DNA of 21,449 nt from an uncultured Rubritalea sp. (GCA_937951395.1 CALFBV010000116.1:1-21449); one strand, 5' to 3'. Shown: positions 1 through 8,631, counted from the first letter of the stretch. Notes: generated by a model from the letters alone, not told the origin. A program made the numbers and translations.

Positions 1-815
1 TGTATCATGAGCCGATGGTGAACTATGCGATGCGTCATTGTATTTCTGCCGGGATCACAGACTTTGCCATCAATACTCACCATCTTCCTGATGCTTGGGG
101 TGAGCATTATCCTGAGGGGAAATTTAGCGGAGCGAATATCGAGTTTTTCTTTGAGGAGGTGTTACTTGAAACTGGGGGTGGGATTAAGAATATAGCGCCA
201 TTTATCGGAGAGGAACCCCTGCTAATCTATAATGGTGACATTCTTACAGATATGGATATTTCTGGTCTGATGGAGGCGCATATGAGGTCTGGAGATGTAG
301 CGACGCTTGCGCTTTTCCCTACTGGCCCTAACTGCAATGTGGCGGTGGAAGACGGCAGAATAGTCGATATGCGCCATGCTCGTGGTGTCCATCCAGGGAG
401 TCATCAGTTCACGGGCATCTACTGTATCAGCCCTGAGATACTCGATCTGCTTCCTTCTAATGAGAAAATTTCCATCGTTCCAGCATTTCTAGAACTCATA
501 GAGCAGGGGGAGCTTGGTGCCTACGTTTCTGAGACTGCTAGCTGGCATGATCTGGGCTCGCGCGAGTCATACTTTGATGCTCATGAACTGCTTCGGGCGT
601 CCTGCCATCCTATTAGCGAAAAAGCAATGATTGACCCGAGTGCTGAGATTTGTGTAGAAAGCTGTGTAATTGGCGATAACGCAAGCATCGGCAAGAACGC
701 TAAACTCAAGAATACGATCATCTGGCCAGGCGCCAAAGTGACGGATAATGCAGATCTTAATGATTGCATCGTGCGTCACATAGCTAGTGGGACTCACTCT
801 GGAGAAGATCTCTAA
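1..815 (+). CDS. NDP-sugar synthase / sugar-1-phosphate nucleotidyltransferase (5' partial)
   Basis: The reading frame is open from the first base of the window; the residues before the first Met (Y-H-E-P) belong to the conserved KP-x-x-P-x-MV-x-Y stretch that follows the signature loop G-x-G-T-R of NTP transferases. The N-terminus with that loop is therefore outside the window. The visible part has the metal-binding NGD (in YNGDILTDMD), an E-x-x-L-x-x-TGGGIK segment for sugar binding, and a C-terminal run of hexapeptide-repeat character (about residues 205-255 counted from position 15), as in mannose-1-phosphate guanylyltransferases. MurU, the usual partner of AmgK kinases, lacks such repeats, so GDP- or UDP-sugar formation for cell wall or surface glycans is likely but the sugar is open. 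The kinase gene downstream suggests that the two act in sequence: kinase makes sugar-1-phosphate, this enzyme makes the nucleotide sugar. Confidence 0.85.
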   Translation, partial: YHEPMVNYAMRHCISAGITDFAINTHHLPDAWGEHYPEGKFSGANIEFFFEEVLLETGGGIKNIAPFIGEEPLLIYNGDILTDMDISGLMEAHMRSGDVATLALFPTGPNCNVAVEDGRIVDMRHARGVHPGSHQFTGIYCISPEILDLLPSNEKISIVPAFLELIEQGELGAYVSETASWHDLGSRESYFDAHELLRASCHPISEKAMIDPSAEICVESCVIGDNASIGKNAKLKNTIIWPGAKVTDNADLNDCIVRHIASGTHSGEDL

Positions 816-852
816 CCTCTCTCAAACCAATTACGAACATAACTATCTCATC

Positions 853-1821
853 ATGCCAGCTAACACATTACTCACTGCCATTCGCGCTTATTTAGACCTT
901 GCTCCCACGCATTCGGTTGTCATAGAGCCTATCACGAAGGGGGCATCTGGGCGTACGATTATCCGGCTGAAACCTGAGGGGTTTCCTACCTATATCGGCA
1001 TCCATTACACGATGGAAAGAGCGGATAATGCGAATTACTTGCCAGTGGCGGAATTTCTAACCAATGCCAAACTCAACGTCCCGCACGTCCTCTATGACAA
1101 CATAGGCAGATGCTGCGCACTAGTAGAAGATCTAGGAGACCAAGACCTGCTCTCGATGCGTGATGAGCCATGGGAGGTGCGCGAGCCTGTTTACCGCTCT
1201 ACCTTTGAGCAGTTAGATAAACTCTTTTACACGAGACCGCCTAAGGATCTAGAGTTTCAGCCTCCATTTGATCCAGAAATGTATGTCTGGGAACAGGATT
1301 ACTTCTTCGATTACCTAGCGGAAAACTATCTAGGGATGTCCAGTGTTGAGACTAAGCCGCTAAGAGATCACGCTGTGCTGAAGCATATGTCAGAGGCTCT
1401 AGGAGCTTCCTCTAGGCATCTGGTACACAGAGATTTTCAGTCGCAAAATATCATCGTGAATAAAGGAAAAGCTTACCTGATCGACTTCCAAGGCATGCGT
1501 CGTGGCAGACAAGAATATGATCTGGCATCACTCATTTATGATCCATATATGGATCACCCTTCGGATGAGCGGGAGAAGTTGTTAGATATCTGGGAGGATG
1601 TGACAGAGGAACGTCCTCTGGATGATATTCTCAGCATGTGCGCCATCCAGAGGCTGATGCAGGCGCTTGGTGCATATGGTAATTTAGTCTCTAACAAGAA
1701 CGAAGAATGGTTCGCTCAGCACATTCCTACAGCGGCTAAGTTACTCCGTGAATTGGTTACAGGCGCGGACTACGCTGAGCCTATTCTGCCTGTGCTAGAT
1801 CTCGTAGATAGCCAGGTATAA
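853..1821 (+). CDS. AmgK-like aminoglycoside phosphotransferase-family sugar kinase
   Basis: This is a protein-kinase-like (APH/choline kinase fold) phosphotransferase of about 322 residues. The catalytic loop HRDFQSQN and the metal-binding segment LIDFQ followed by R-x-G-x-x-x-YDLASL are the hallmarks of the AmgK family, cytosolic anomeric kinases that phosphorylate MurNAc/GlcNAc-type sugars at C1. It follows the nucleotidyltransferase, which is the arrangement of the Pseudomonas amgK-murU recycling pair. I place the start at the ATG at 853, where the family-like sequence begins; a GTG at 787 in the same frame would overlap the upstream gene by 29 bases and adds 22 residues without similarity that I recognise. 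Neither start has a clear ribosome binding site. The substrate is inferred from family and neighbour only. Confidence 0.8.
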   Translation: MPANTLLTAIRAYLDLAPTHSVVIEPITKGASGRTIIRLKPEGFPTYIGIHYTMERADNANYLPVAEFLTNAKLNVPHVLYDNIGRCCALVEDLGDQDLLSMRDEPWEVREPVYRSTFEQLDKLFYTRPPKDLEFQPPFDPEMYVWEQDYFFDYLAENYLGMSSVETKPLRDHAVLKHMSEALGASSRHLVHRDFQSQNIIVNKGKAYLIDFQGMRRGRQEYDLASLIYDPYMDHPSDEREKLLDIWEDVTEERPLDDILSMCAIQRLMQALGAYGNLVSNKNEEWFAQHIPTAAKLLRELVTGADYAEPILPVLDLVDSQV

Positions 1822-1837
1822 ATTTTTCTAAATCCCT

Positions 1838-3322
1838 GTGAACCCTGATCGCCACAACAGCAATACCATTTTCCTAATCTATCTGTTAGTGGCAGTGCTG
1901 GGGTATTTCATATTACCTATAGTGCAGCAATATATTCCACTCATTGAGGGGAAAACACTGACTCAGTGGGATGCCATGGCTATCCCCAATGAAAAGACGA
2001 TCCTGAATAGACAAGAAATTCTTAGTCAGAAAAGTGCGGAGGTTCCCGTGCCCCCCAGCTATCTCGTATGCAGAATAGATGATGATCCGGATGGGATGAA
2101 TGCCTACGGAATCTATGATCCTACGGATCTTGCTGTGACGGTGAGAAATCTAGTCAGGCTTGAAGCGAAACACCTTTTTCTTGGAACGCATCTGCACTGG
2201 CCTGATCTGCCTGAGATAGAGAACAATACGCTGAACTCTCAGCTTGAGCTCCTAGAGTCCTGTATCCTGTCGACACCTTTGCGCCGCACAGCGGACGTGG
2301 TGGAGATTCCGGGTTATCTGTTAGACTCATCGCTACCGCTCGGTGAGGTAAAGGGGAACTCGCAGACGCTTCCTAAAGTCAATAACTTAAGCCTAGCGCT
2401 CACTTTAAAAATCCCTAATAATTGTAAGGTAGGATTTTCTCAGCTAGAGAGTGAACCTGTGACGAGTGATATACCGCTGCTCGCAGTCTGGGGTGATCGA
2501 GTGATCTTGTCTTCGCTTCTGTTAGAGAGAATGCATCACCTAAAACTTACCCCTGCGGACATCCAGATCACGATAGGGAAATTCGTCTCACTAGGTGATA
2601 CGGGAAACGTCATTCCAATCGATGAATTTGGATATTACACACCCACAGAATTTCCTAAGGTGACCAAGGCACATATTATTTCTGCGGATATCACATCAAT
2701 AGAGAAGTCACCAGTTGAGACAGCTAATGCCGTTCTAACGGCCTCTGGCGCTAAGGCTGATAGCTACCGTGCTATCGAGTCACCAGTGAAGCAACTCACG
2801 CAGCTCACACTTACTCCAGTGTTCTCAGAAACGGTGAAATACCAGCGTATATGGTGGTGGGCGGAGCTGATATTGGCGCTGCTTGTTGCTCTTTTAATGG
2901 CGATAGCGGTGAAACGCTCTGTGTTGATCTACTGGCTTTGGGCGTTGTTTCTTGCTGGGATATTGATATTGGGAAGTATGCATCTCAGTCGTGAGTCTAT
3001 TTATTTCGCTCCCGTCATTTATTTACTACTAGCACTAGTTGTGTGCATGATTGTGTTCCCATTCTTTAAGAGTAGAGCGAACTTCATTCACGAGCTTATT
3101 GCTAATCAGCATGATCTCGGTGATCTCTCATCACTCTATAAGCAAGAGAACTTTGCGGCTAAAGATCTAACCGTAGCAAAACTTTCTGCCCGTGACCGCA
3201 AGCATCTCCCTAAGCAGAGAAGACGCCAGAAACGTGTAGATAAGAAGAAAAATAAAATTACCGAGCCAGTAGCTTCAGAAACGAACTCTGAGTCCGAGCC
3301 AACCAAGAAAACCGATCAATAA
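1838..3322 (+). CDS. Unrecognised four-helix membrane protein with large extracytoplasmic domain
   Basis: I do not recognise the family. The 494-residue protein starts at a GTG 16 bases after the kinase gene. It has one transmembrane helix near the N-terminus (about residues 11-33), a long soluble stretch of about 300 residues presumably in the periplasm, three closely spaced helices (about 335-412, opening with three tryptophans) and a cytoplasmic tail that is first strongly basic (a K/R-rich run about residues 455-470) and then acidic and Ser/Thr rich. Position between sugar-nucleotide genes and argB, with only one base to the argB start, implies co-transcription, but no function follows from this. 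A role in envelope or glycan assembly is possible given the two genes upstream. Confidence 0.75.
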   Translation: MNPDRHNSNTIFLIYLLVAVLGYFILPIVQQYIPLIEGKTLTQWDAMAIPNEKTILNRQEILSQKSAEVPVPPSYLVCRIDDDPDGMNAYGIYDPTDLAVTVRNLVRLEAKHLFLGTHLHWPDLPEIENNTLNSQLELLESCILSTPLRRTADVVEIPGYLLDSSLPLGEVKGNSQTLPKVNNLSLALTLKIPNNCKVGFSQLESEPVTSDIPLLAVWGDRVILSSLLLERMHHLKLTPADIQITIGKFVSLGDTGNVIPIDEFGYYTPTEFPKVTKAHIISADITSIEKSPVETANAVLTASGAKADSYRAIESPVKQLTQLTLTPVFSETVKYQRIWWWAELILALLVALLMAIAVKRSVLIYWLWALFLAGILILGSMHLSRESIYFAPVIYLLLALVVCMIVFPFFKSRANFIHELIANQHDLGDLSSLYKQENFAAKDLTVAKLSARDRKHLPKQRRRQKRVDKKKNKITEPVASETNSESEPTKKTDQ

Positions 3323-3323
3323 A

Positions 3324-4208
3324 ATGTCACGAGAAATAGACCAGACCATCAGCAAGGCAGCCACACTGGTGGAAGCCTTACCCTACCTTCAGTCATTTAG
3401 AGGGAAGACGTTTCTCATCAAGATGGGCGGATCTGCTATGGATGACCCTGAATTAGTGCGTAAAGTCATGCGTGATATCGTCTTTTTAGAAGTGGCGGGG
3501 ATTAATCCTATCGTCGTTCACGGTGGAGGAAAAGCCATCTCAGCGGCAATGAAGGAAGCGGGTCTGGAGGCTAAATTCATCGGTGGTTTCCGTGTGACCT
3601 CTCCAGAAGCAGCAAATATAGTCGAGAAGACTCTATCTGGAACGATCAATCCCGGACTAGTCGCAATGATTAAAGATTATGGGGGCAAAGCAGTCGGTTT
3701 TCCCGGTACTGAGATCTTCACAGGAGAGAGGATCAAATCGATAAACGAGCAAGGCGAAGAAGTAGATATTGGTAGAGTGGGGCAGGTAGTGAGCTGTAAT
3801 ATGGACAAGATGAAAGAGGCGTTTGATGCTGAGATCGTCCCTGTTATTTCACCACTCGCCTCCGAGTTAGGCAGTGGAAAAAAGCTCAACGTTAATGCAG
3901 ACTTAGCCGCAGCGGCACTCGCCAAAGAACTAAAAGTAACTAAACTCATCTACCTATCAGATGTGCCAGGAGTGATGCGAGACCCAGCAGACGAGACCAC
4001 TATCATTCCTTCTATCAACCCTAGCTCAGCAGAAGAACTTATTGAGAGGGGAATCGTCTCTGGCGGAATGCTGCCGAAGGTGAATTCCGCTCTAGATGCC
4101 CTAGATCACGGAGTCAAAAAAGTCCACTTCATCGATGGCAGAATGCCTCATTCACTACTGTTAGAAATATTCACTGAGTCTGGAATAGGGACGGAAATTG
4201 TTTCTTAG
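3324..4208 (+). CDS. argB: Acetylglutamate kinase
   Basis: N-acetyl-L-glutamate kinase phosphorylates N-acetylglutamate in the second step of the acetylated arginine pathway, in the cytosol. Visible family motifs are K-x-GGSAM at about residues 33-39, VHGGGK at 65-70, G-FRVT near 88-92, GKAVG near 121-125, NVNAD at 189-193, LSDVPGV and GGMLPK in the C-terminal ATP-binding half. At 294 residues it is longer than the E. coli enzyme and has an N-terminal helix before the Lys motif ending in EALPYLQSFRGKT, the feature of the hexameric, arginine-feedback-inhibited class (family knowledge). The segment after GKAVG reads GFPGTE rather than the more common GLSGKD, a mild departure. It begins one base after the membrane-protein stop and ends overlapping the convergent Maf gene by 4 bases. 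Confidence 0.95.
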   Translation: MSREIDQTISKAATLVEALPYLQSFRGKTFLIKMGGSAMDDPELVRKVMRDIVFLEVAGINPIVVHGGGKAISAAMKEAGLEAKFIGGFRVTSPEAANIVEKTLSGTINPGLVAMIKDYGGKAVGFPGTEIFTGERIKSINEQGEEVDIGRVGQVVSCNMDKMKEAFDAEIVPVISPLASELGSGKKLNVNADLAAAALAKELKVTKLIYLSDVPGVMRDPADETTIIPSINPSSAEELIERGIVSGGMLPKVNSALDALDHGVKKVHFIDGRMPHSLLLEIFTESGIGTEIVS

Positions 4209-5767
4209 TGGGATTGCTCACCAGCAATTTTTCTAGGGAGATTTTGCACCCAATTTTTCCAGACCTTGATGAAGCCTCCGATGGGTTCCCTCGGAGCTAG
4301 AACCTTTAGTTTAGAGCCAGTGCTGGAAAAACTTACCTCTGTGTGTCTGCCTAGATACTCGCCATCCACTTCGATGGGGACATCGCGGTCTGCCACTACT
4401 TTGAACTCTGCTGCTTGTACGTATTCAACGGATGACTTTACTAAGTCCAGCACGCCAGCTATTCCCTTTAGACTATCGACTACGAATTTGTAGCCGGTTT
4501 CCTTGAAGACCAAAATATCTAACAGACCATCATTGTTGTCTGCCTTGGGGAAAAGTCTGACTTGACCACCGTAGAGCTCTCCATTTCCTGCTAGCACAGC
4601 CACACCTTCTATCTCGCGGCCATCAGAGCATATGAGTGTCATCTTGGGAGGGTTTTCTCCCAGGAGTTTTACTGCGCTCATTAGATAGGCTAGGGGACCT
4701 AACATTTTCTTGGATTCCACAGTGGTGTCTTCTATCACCTGGGCATCGAACCCTATGCCAGCCATCTGGACAAAGGGCTGATCATTGGCGCGAAATAGAT
4801 CTACCTCGGTGATGTGACCACCCTTGATGACTTCTAGAGCGCAGTTGAGGTTAGAACGTTGCATAGTTGGCACTGGGATGCCCATTTCTCTGGCAAAGAC
4901 ATTCATAGTTCCCGTGGGAAGGACACCGAGAGCGGTGTTGGAGCCGATCAGACCCATGATCACAGCATTCAGAGTGCCGTCGCCTCCAGCGGCGAGAACT
5001 ACTGGTTCATTGTCAACGGCAAATTTAGCAGCTAGCTCTCGCGCATCATCTATGCCGCGTGTGGCGTAGAGCGTGAAGTCGGTTGCGTTATTCATCAGGA
5101 AGCGCAGTGATCTACGGCCTCTAGTGCTTCTTGCGTGAGGATTAAACAAAACTGGATAACGGTGATTTTTTGCGACTCGTTGTTTCTCAGGTAGGCACTT
5201 TACTCCAAACTCCTCTAGTTTTTCGCGCACAGATTTGATTGGTAATCCCACTACATTTGAGTGACTTCCAGTCACTTCTATGACGATCATTTCACCGTGC
5301 TCTTGCACTGCGTAGCTGCCCGCCTTATCCATCACATCCACCTTTTCCATATAGGATTCTATGATCTCATCGGTTAGTTCTTTAAATCTTACCTCTGTGA
5401 TCTCGTAAAAGCTTTTGATCTGCTCACCTTTGATGATGCAGACCCCAGTGCAGACTTGGTGAGTTCTACCAGAGAGTTTCTTTAGAGTGGCTATGGCAGC
5501 AGCTCTGTCGCGAGGTTTCCCGAGTGGGGTGCTATCGATGTAGACTAGAGTGTCTGCGCCTATCACGATGTGATTCTGATGCTCAGGTCTGCCAGCGATG
5601 GCGGATGCTTTTGATTGTGCGTTGATGCAGCAGAGCTCGGGTAGGGGAGTCTCATGGCAGTGAATTTCCTCACCCGGTGATGGGATTACTTGAAAATCTT
5701 CTAGCAATGAGGAGAGGAGTTCGCTCCTTCTAGGAGAGCTTGAGGCTAGTATGATGTCTGCATTCAT
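4205..5767 (-). CDS. maf: Maf nucleotide pyrophosphatase - diacylglycerol/lipid kinase fusion
   Basis: One open frame of 520 residues joins two enzymes. Residues 1-190 are a complete Maf protein: ASSSPRR at 8-14, GADT at 70-73 with the catalytic Asp, SGRTH at 99-103, DKAG at 147-150 and GSHSNVVGLP at 167-176. Maf proteins hydrolyse non-canonical or pyrimidine NTPs and were linked to division-septum control. After a short basic linker, residues about 204-495 are a DAGK/YegS-type lipid kinase: NPHA at 209-212, the nucleotide loop GGDGTLN at 261-267, LPTGTMNVFAR near 283-293, and a C-terminal VDGE motif. Such kinases phosphorylate diacylglycerol or related lipids at the membrane. The last 30 residues are Trp- and Lys-rich and may touch the membrane. 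There is no stop or frameshift between the parts. It follows the rRNA methyltransferase gene by 5 bases, so the two are probably one transcript. Confidence 0.93.
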   Translation of the reverse strand: MNADIILASSSPRRSELLSSLLEDFQVIPSPGEEIHCHETPLPELCCINAQSKASAIAGRPEHQNHIVIGADTLVYIDSTPLGKPRDRAAAIATLKKLSGRTHQVCTGVCIIKGEQIKSFYEITEVRFKELTDEIIESYMEKVDVMDKAGSYAVQEHGEMIVIEVTGSHSNVVGLPIKSVREKLEEFGVKCLPEKQRVAKNHRYPVLFNPHARSTRGRRSLRFLMNNATDFTLYATRGIDDARELAAKFAVDNEPVVLAAGGDGTLNAVIMGLIGSNTALGVLPTGTMNVFAREMGIPVPTMQRSNLNCALEVIKGGHITEVDLFRANDQPFVQMAGIGFDAQVIEDTTVESKKMLGPLAYLMSAVKLLGENPPKMTLICSDGREIEGVAVLAGNGELYGGQVRLFPKADNNDGLLDILVFKETGYKFVVDSLKGIAGVLDLVKSSVEYVQAAEFKVVADRDVPIEVDGEYLGRHTEVSFSSTGSKLKVLAPREPIGGFIKVWKNWVQNLPRKIAGEQSH

Positions 5768-5772
5768 AAACT

Positions 5773-6357
5773 TTAATCCGCACGTTGTCTAACCGCTTCG
5801 TAGAGACAGACTCCAGTAGCAACACTCACGTTTAGGCAGTCCACTTTGCCAGCCATCGGAAGGCTGATGAGGAAGTCACAGTTTTCTTCCGTGAGTCTGC
5901 GCAGCCCAGGACCCTCAGCTCCCATGACGATGCCAATGGGGCCTTTCATGTCTGATTGATAAAGTGTCTGCGTGGCTTTATCGCTCGTACCTAGAAGCCA
6001 GATGCCATAGTCTTTTTGAAGTTTCTTCATGGTGCGTGAGAGGTTAGTCACTCTCACGAATGGAGTGGTCTCTGCGGCACCTACTGCTACACGCTGGACG
6101 GTTTCTGTTAGACCTACAGATTTATCCTTAGGAGCGATGACTGCATCCACTCCGGCCCCATTCGCAGTTCTCAAGACTGCGCCTAGATTATGCGGGTCTG
6201 TGACACAGTCTAGTACGAGCACGAAAGGATTTTCCTTATCGCGTAGGATGGTCTCCAGTGCTTCTTCGCCCTTAGCGAGTCCACCGCCACCCTTCATCTC
6301 TCTGCCACGAGTGTGCTTATTATCTCTGGCTACGTGTTCATTTCCTCGCTTGCGCAT
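5773..6357 (-). CDS. rlmB: TrmH/SpoU-family RNA 2'-O-methyltransferase, RlmB-like, short form
   Basis: The protein carries the three SPOUT motifs of the TrmH family in order: LD-x-V-x-DPHNLGA-x-x-RTA near residues 49-66 (motif 1), GAEGPGL near 146-152 (motif 2) and [13 protein letters not shown] near the C-terminus (motif 3, SAM-binding knot). The wording is closest to RlmB, which methylates the ribose of G2251 in 23S rRNA. At 194 residues it lacks the N-terminal L30e-like RNA-binding domain of RlmB (usually about 240-250 residues); only a basic, Gly-rich stretch of 25-30 residues precedes the catalytic domain. This is not a wrong start: an in-frame TAG lies two codons upstream of the ATG. 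It leads a two-gene unit with the Maf-kinase fusion. Another rRNA or tRNA target is possible. Confidence 0.85.
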   Translation of the reverse strand: MRKRGNEHVARDNKHTRGREMKGGGGLAKGEEALETILRDKENPFVLVLDCVTDPHNLGAVLRTANGAGVDAVIAPKDKSVGLTETVQRVAVGAAETTPFVRVTNLSRTMKKLQKDYGIWLLGTSDKATQTLYQSDMKGPIGIVMGAEGPGLRRLTEENCDFLISLPMAGKVDCLNVSVATGVCLYEAVRQRAD

Positions 6358-6458
6358 GTTGTTCTAAATATCTTAGTCAACTGGTATAGGAAAGTCTTTT
6401 GTCTCAGAATGATAAAGGCGGATGAAAGAATGGTTAAGTCTCTACGTATTAAACTTTC

Positions 6459-7652
6459 ATGAAGCTTCAGAATAAAATTCTTAGTAGATTGATGGTATTA
6501 GCAGTTGTTTCACTCACTCTCACTCAGTGTGTAACTCAGCAGGTGACGCAGGAGCTAGATCAGAATGTGGAGAAACAGGGGGAGTCTTACGCACGTGAGC
6601 TAGCGGCTCAGTCACCATTTAAAAAAGTAGAGATGTCATGGATGGAGGCATCTGAACTAATGAAGGACAGAAATCCGAGTTATCGGAAGGCGATAACAGA
6701 TAAAGAAGAGTCTCAGATCAAGCGAGGGCTAGTCAACAACCTCACCTTCGAAGTGCGCAAGAGCCTCTCTAATAGTGTGCAGACTACTCTCAATCCTAGC
6801 GAGCTAGCGAGTGCGATGAAGGATCCAGTAGCATCTCTCCCAAAGCAGCTAGAATCCATCACCGATCTGAAAAACATCACTCACTCACTGACTCAATCAG
6901 AGTGGGAGCGGGTCTCACAGAGCATGAAGGCAGACACGGCTCAGCGTAAGGAGATGGTGAACTTGCATGCCTTGTTCTGCCAGAGTGAAAATCTAAGCCA
7001 GGCTGAGGACAACATCCGGCGGATCAAGCAAGAGCTAGCGCTGAAGGGTGGTGTCATCACGAAAGAAAGTAAGGCGATGACTGTGGAGCTAACAAAGGCG
7101 CAAGGCGTCCTCACTAAGGAACGCCAGCAATGGCTGGACCAGGTGAGAAATTTCTTTAATGCTGAATATTTTGATGTGGAATTCAATCATTATACAAAAC
7201 GGCTGAACTTTTATCGCACTGTGCATAATCCAGAATTTTCAGACTGGAGGCGCTGGAGAGTTCTTGAGAATTCAGCTCGGCTAGCTACCGAAATGCAGAA
7301 GCAGCACGTCAAAGAAAAACCGGTGCTGCCGGGGATGAATCGAATCAAACAAAACTTCGGAGTGGATGAGCTGAGGAGCAGTTTAGCAGAGCAGAGCACA
7401 CTCAATGAGAGTATGGCACATGAGGTGCGTCAGATGCTCAAGAACTGGCGTAATCTCAAGTCCGTGCAGAGTAAGATAGCGCAGACAGAGGTAAGTTTTG
7501 CTCAATCTCCATCAATCACTGATCCACTCCCAAGTGTAGCTGACCTCAAACGCGTCACTGTGATGTATCACCTCAAGAAAAAAGAAATAGAGCATCTGAA
7601 GTCATTCTGGATGATCGATGAGAAGTGCTGGAAGTCTGAGAAAAAAGGATAA
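6459..7652 (+). CDS. Putative coiled-coil lipoprotein, possibly TolC-like
   Basis: No family is recognised with confidence. The N-terminus is a signal sequence with a basic start, a hydrophobic core and Cys24 in LTLTQC. Gln before the Cys is unusual for a lipobox, so lipid attachment is probable rather than certain. The remaining about 370 residues are rich in Lys, Glu, Gln and Leu with long helical stretches. The sequence MSWMEASELMKDRNPSYRKA soon after the signal resembles the opening helix of TolC-type outer-membrane factors, where an x-x-NP motif is typical, but no beta-barrel segments are evident to me. The gene is divergent from the RNA methyltransferase across about 100 bases that must hold both promoters, and stands alone, about 200 bases ahead of parA. 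Confidence 0.7.
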   Translation: MKLQNKILSRLMVLAVVSLTLTQCVTQQVTQELDQNVEKQGESYARELAAQSPFKKVEMSWMEASELMKDRNPSYRKAITDKEESQIKRGLVNNLTFEVRKSLSNSVQTTLNPSELASAMKDPVASLPKQLESITDLKNITHSLTQSEWERVSQSMKADTAQRKEMVNLHALFCQSENLSQAEDNIRRIKQELALKGGVITKESKAMTVELTKAQGVLTKERQQWLDQVRNFFNAEYFDVEFNHYTKRLNFYRTVHNPEFSDWRRWRVLENSARLATEMQKQHVKEKPVLPGMNRIKQNFGVDELRSSLAEQSTLNESMAHEVRQMLKNWRNLKSVQSKIAQTEVSFAQSPSITDPLPSVADLKRVTVMYHLKKKEIEHLKSFWMIDEKCWKSEKKG

Positions 7653-7826
7653 TTTAAATTACCTGAGTTCATTGTTGATCGTTTTGTGGCCTTTGCTGAA
7701 AAGAGGTCAATGTGGATTACCTCGCGGATCATTACTTTTGACGGCAAATTCATTTTTCAGATGAGCCTGGTTCTTAATATGTAGAGATGACTCTTATCTT
7801 TTTAGTAAAATTGTGCGTGTTTTTCC

Positions 7827-7850
7827 AGAAATACTGGGTAGAAGTATTCT
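7827..7850. promoter_or_regulatory. Imperfect inverted repeat just upstream of the parA start
   Basis: AGAA-ATACT, a 7-base spacer and AGTAT-TCT form an inverted repeat with one bulged A, ending 4 bases before the parA ATG at 7855. It could be an operator for autoregulation, as ParA proteins commonly repress their own gene, or a hairpin in the mRNA that covers the start. The arms are short and AT-rich, so chance is a real alternative. Confidence 0.25.
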
Positions 7851-7854
7851 GCAC

Positions 7855-8631
7855 ATGAAAGTAATCGCGATAGCAAATCAGAAGGGGGGAGTGGGAAAGA
7901 CTACGACGACTATCTCATTGGCAGCTGGACTAGCTAAGCTGGGGAAGAGAGTTCTGTTACTAGATCTGGACCCGCAGGCGAATGCTACTTCTGGGCTAGG
8001 GCTTGATGCGGATAGTAGTATCTACTACCCACTCATCGGTGAGGCGCAGATACTGGATAAGGTGGTGTCTGCTGAGCGTGAAAATTTATACATCGTCCCA
8101 TCAGGCATGGATCTCTCTGGAGTGGAAATAGAGCTGGCTCGCAGGGATGACCACCTCACATTTCTCCGAGATATGCTGGCTGGAGTACGTGCAAGCAATG
8201 ATTTCGACTACTGCCTACTAGACACACCTCCGAGCCTAGGCGTGCTGATGACTTCATCGCTAGCTTCTGCAGATGAAGTACTTATACCACTGCAGTGCGA
8301 GTATTTTGGGCTAGAGGGATTGGCTAAAATTATTCATATTATTTCTCAGATCAAAGAAAGTGGAGCAGCTCCAGGGCTGACTCTAGGTGGCATCATCATG
8401 ACTATGTATGATGGACGTACTAATCTCTCAAAACAGGTAGTGGACGAGGTGACGAAGCATTTCCCAGACCAAGTCTATGAGCGTGTAGTACCTCGGAGCA
8501 TCCGTATCGGTGAGGCTCCATCCTTCGGCAAAACTATCTTTGAGCACGACTCCGGTGGCACAGGATCACGCGCCTACATGGCGATAGCGCATGAGTTCCT
8601 GGAACGTCAGGTAGATGCTCCGGCCGAGTAA
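7855..8631 (+). CDS. parA: ParA/Soj-family chromosome-partitioning ATPase
   Basis: This 258-residue protein starts with the deviant Walker A box KGGVGKTT at residues 10-17, has the A' motif LLLDLDPQAN at 35-44 and Walker B LLDTPP at 121-126, all as in Soj/ParA ATPases that form nucleotide-dependent patterns on DNA and move ParB-parS complexes. There is no N-terminal helix-turn-helix, so it belongs to the short chromosomal type. The ORF is open back to a GTG at 7813, but the family begins with MKVIAIANQKGG, so the ATG at 7855 is chosen. No parB follows: the downstream 400 bases hold no gene and the next gene is lgt on the other strand. It may serve chromosome segregation with a distant parB, or position some other cargo. 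Confidence 0.9.
   Translation: MKVIAIANQKGGVGKTTTTISLAAGLAKLGKRVLLLDLDPQANATSGLGLDADSSIYYPLIGEAQILDKVVSAERENLYIVPSGMDLSGVEIELARRDDHLTFLRDMLAGVRASNDFDYCLLDTPPSLGVLMTSSLASADEVLIPLQCEYFGLEGLAKIIHIISQIKESGAAPGLTLGGIIMTMYDGRTNLSKQVVDEVTKHFPDQVYERVVPRSIRIGEAPSFGKTIFEHDSGGTGSRAYMAIAHEFLERQVDAPAE

Noticed and set aside
787..852. GTG-started extension of the sugar kinase gene
   Set aside because: It would overlap the upstream gene and adds residues without family likeness; the ATG at 853 begins the recognisable protein.
7568..7753. 61-codon minus-strand frame across the end of the lipoprotein gene
   Set aside because: Mostly antisense to the lipoprotein gene, low-complexity end, no start context.
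7738..7779. TTGACG and a later TAATAT ahead of parA as a promoter
   Set aside because: The spacing is about 30 bases, far from the 16-18 needed, and no -10 box lies at the right distance.
7813..7854. GTG-started extension of parA
   Set aside because: The ParA family begins with MKVIAIANQKGG at 7855; the extension also spans an inverted repeat better read as regulatory.
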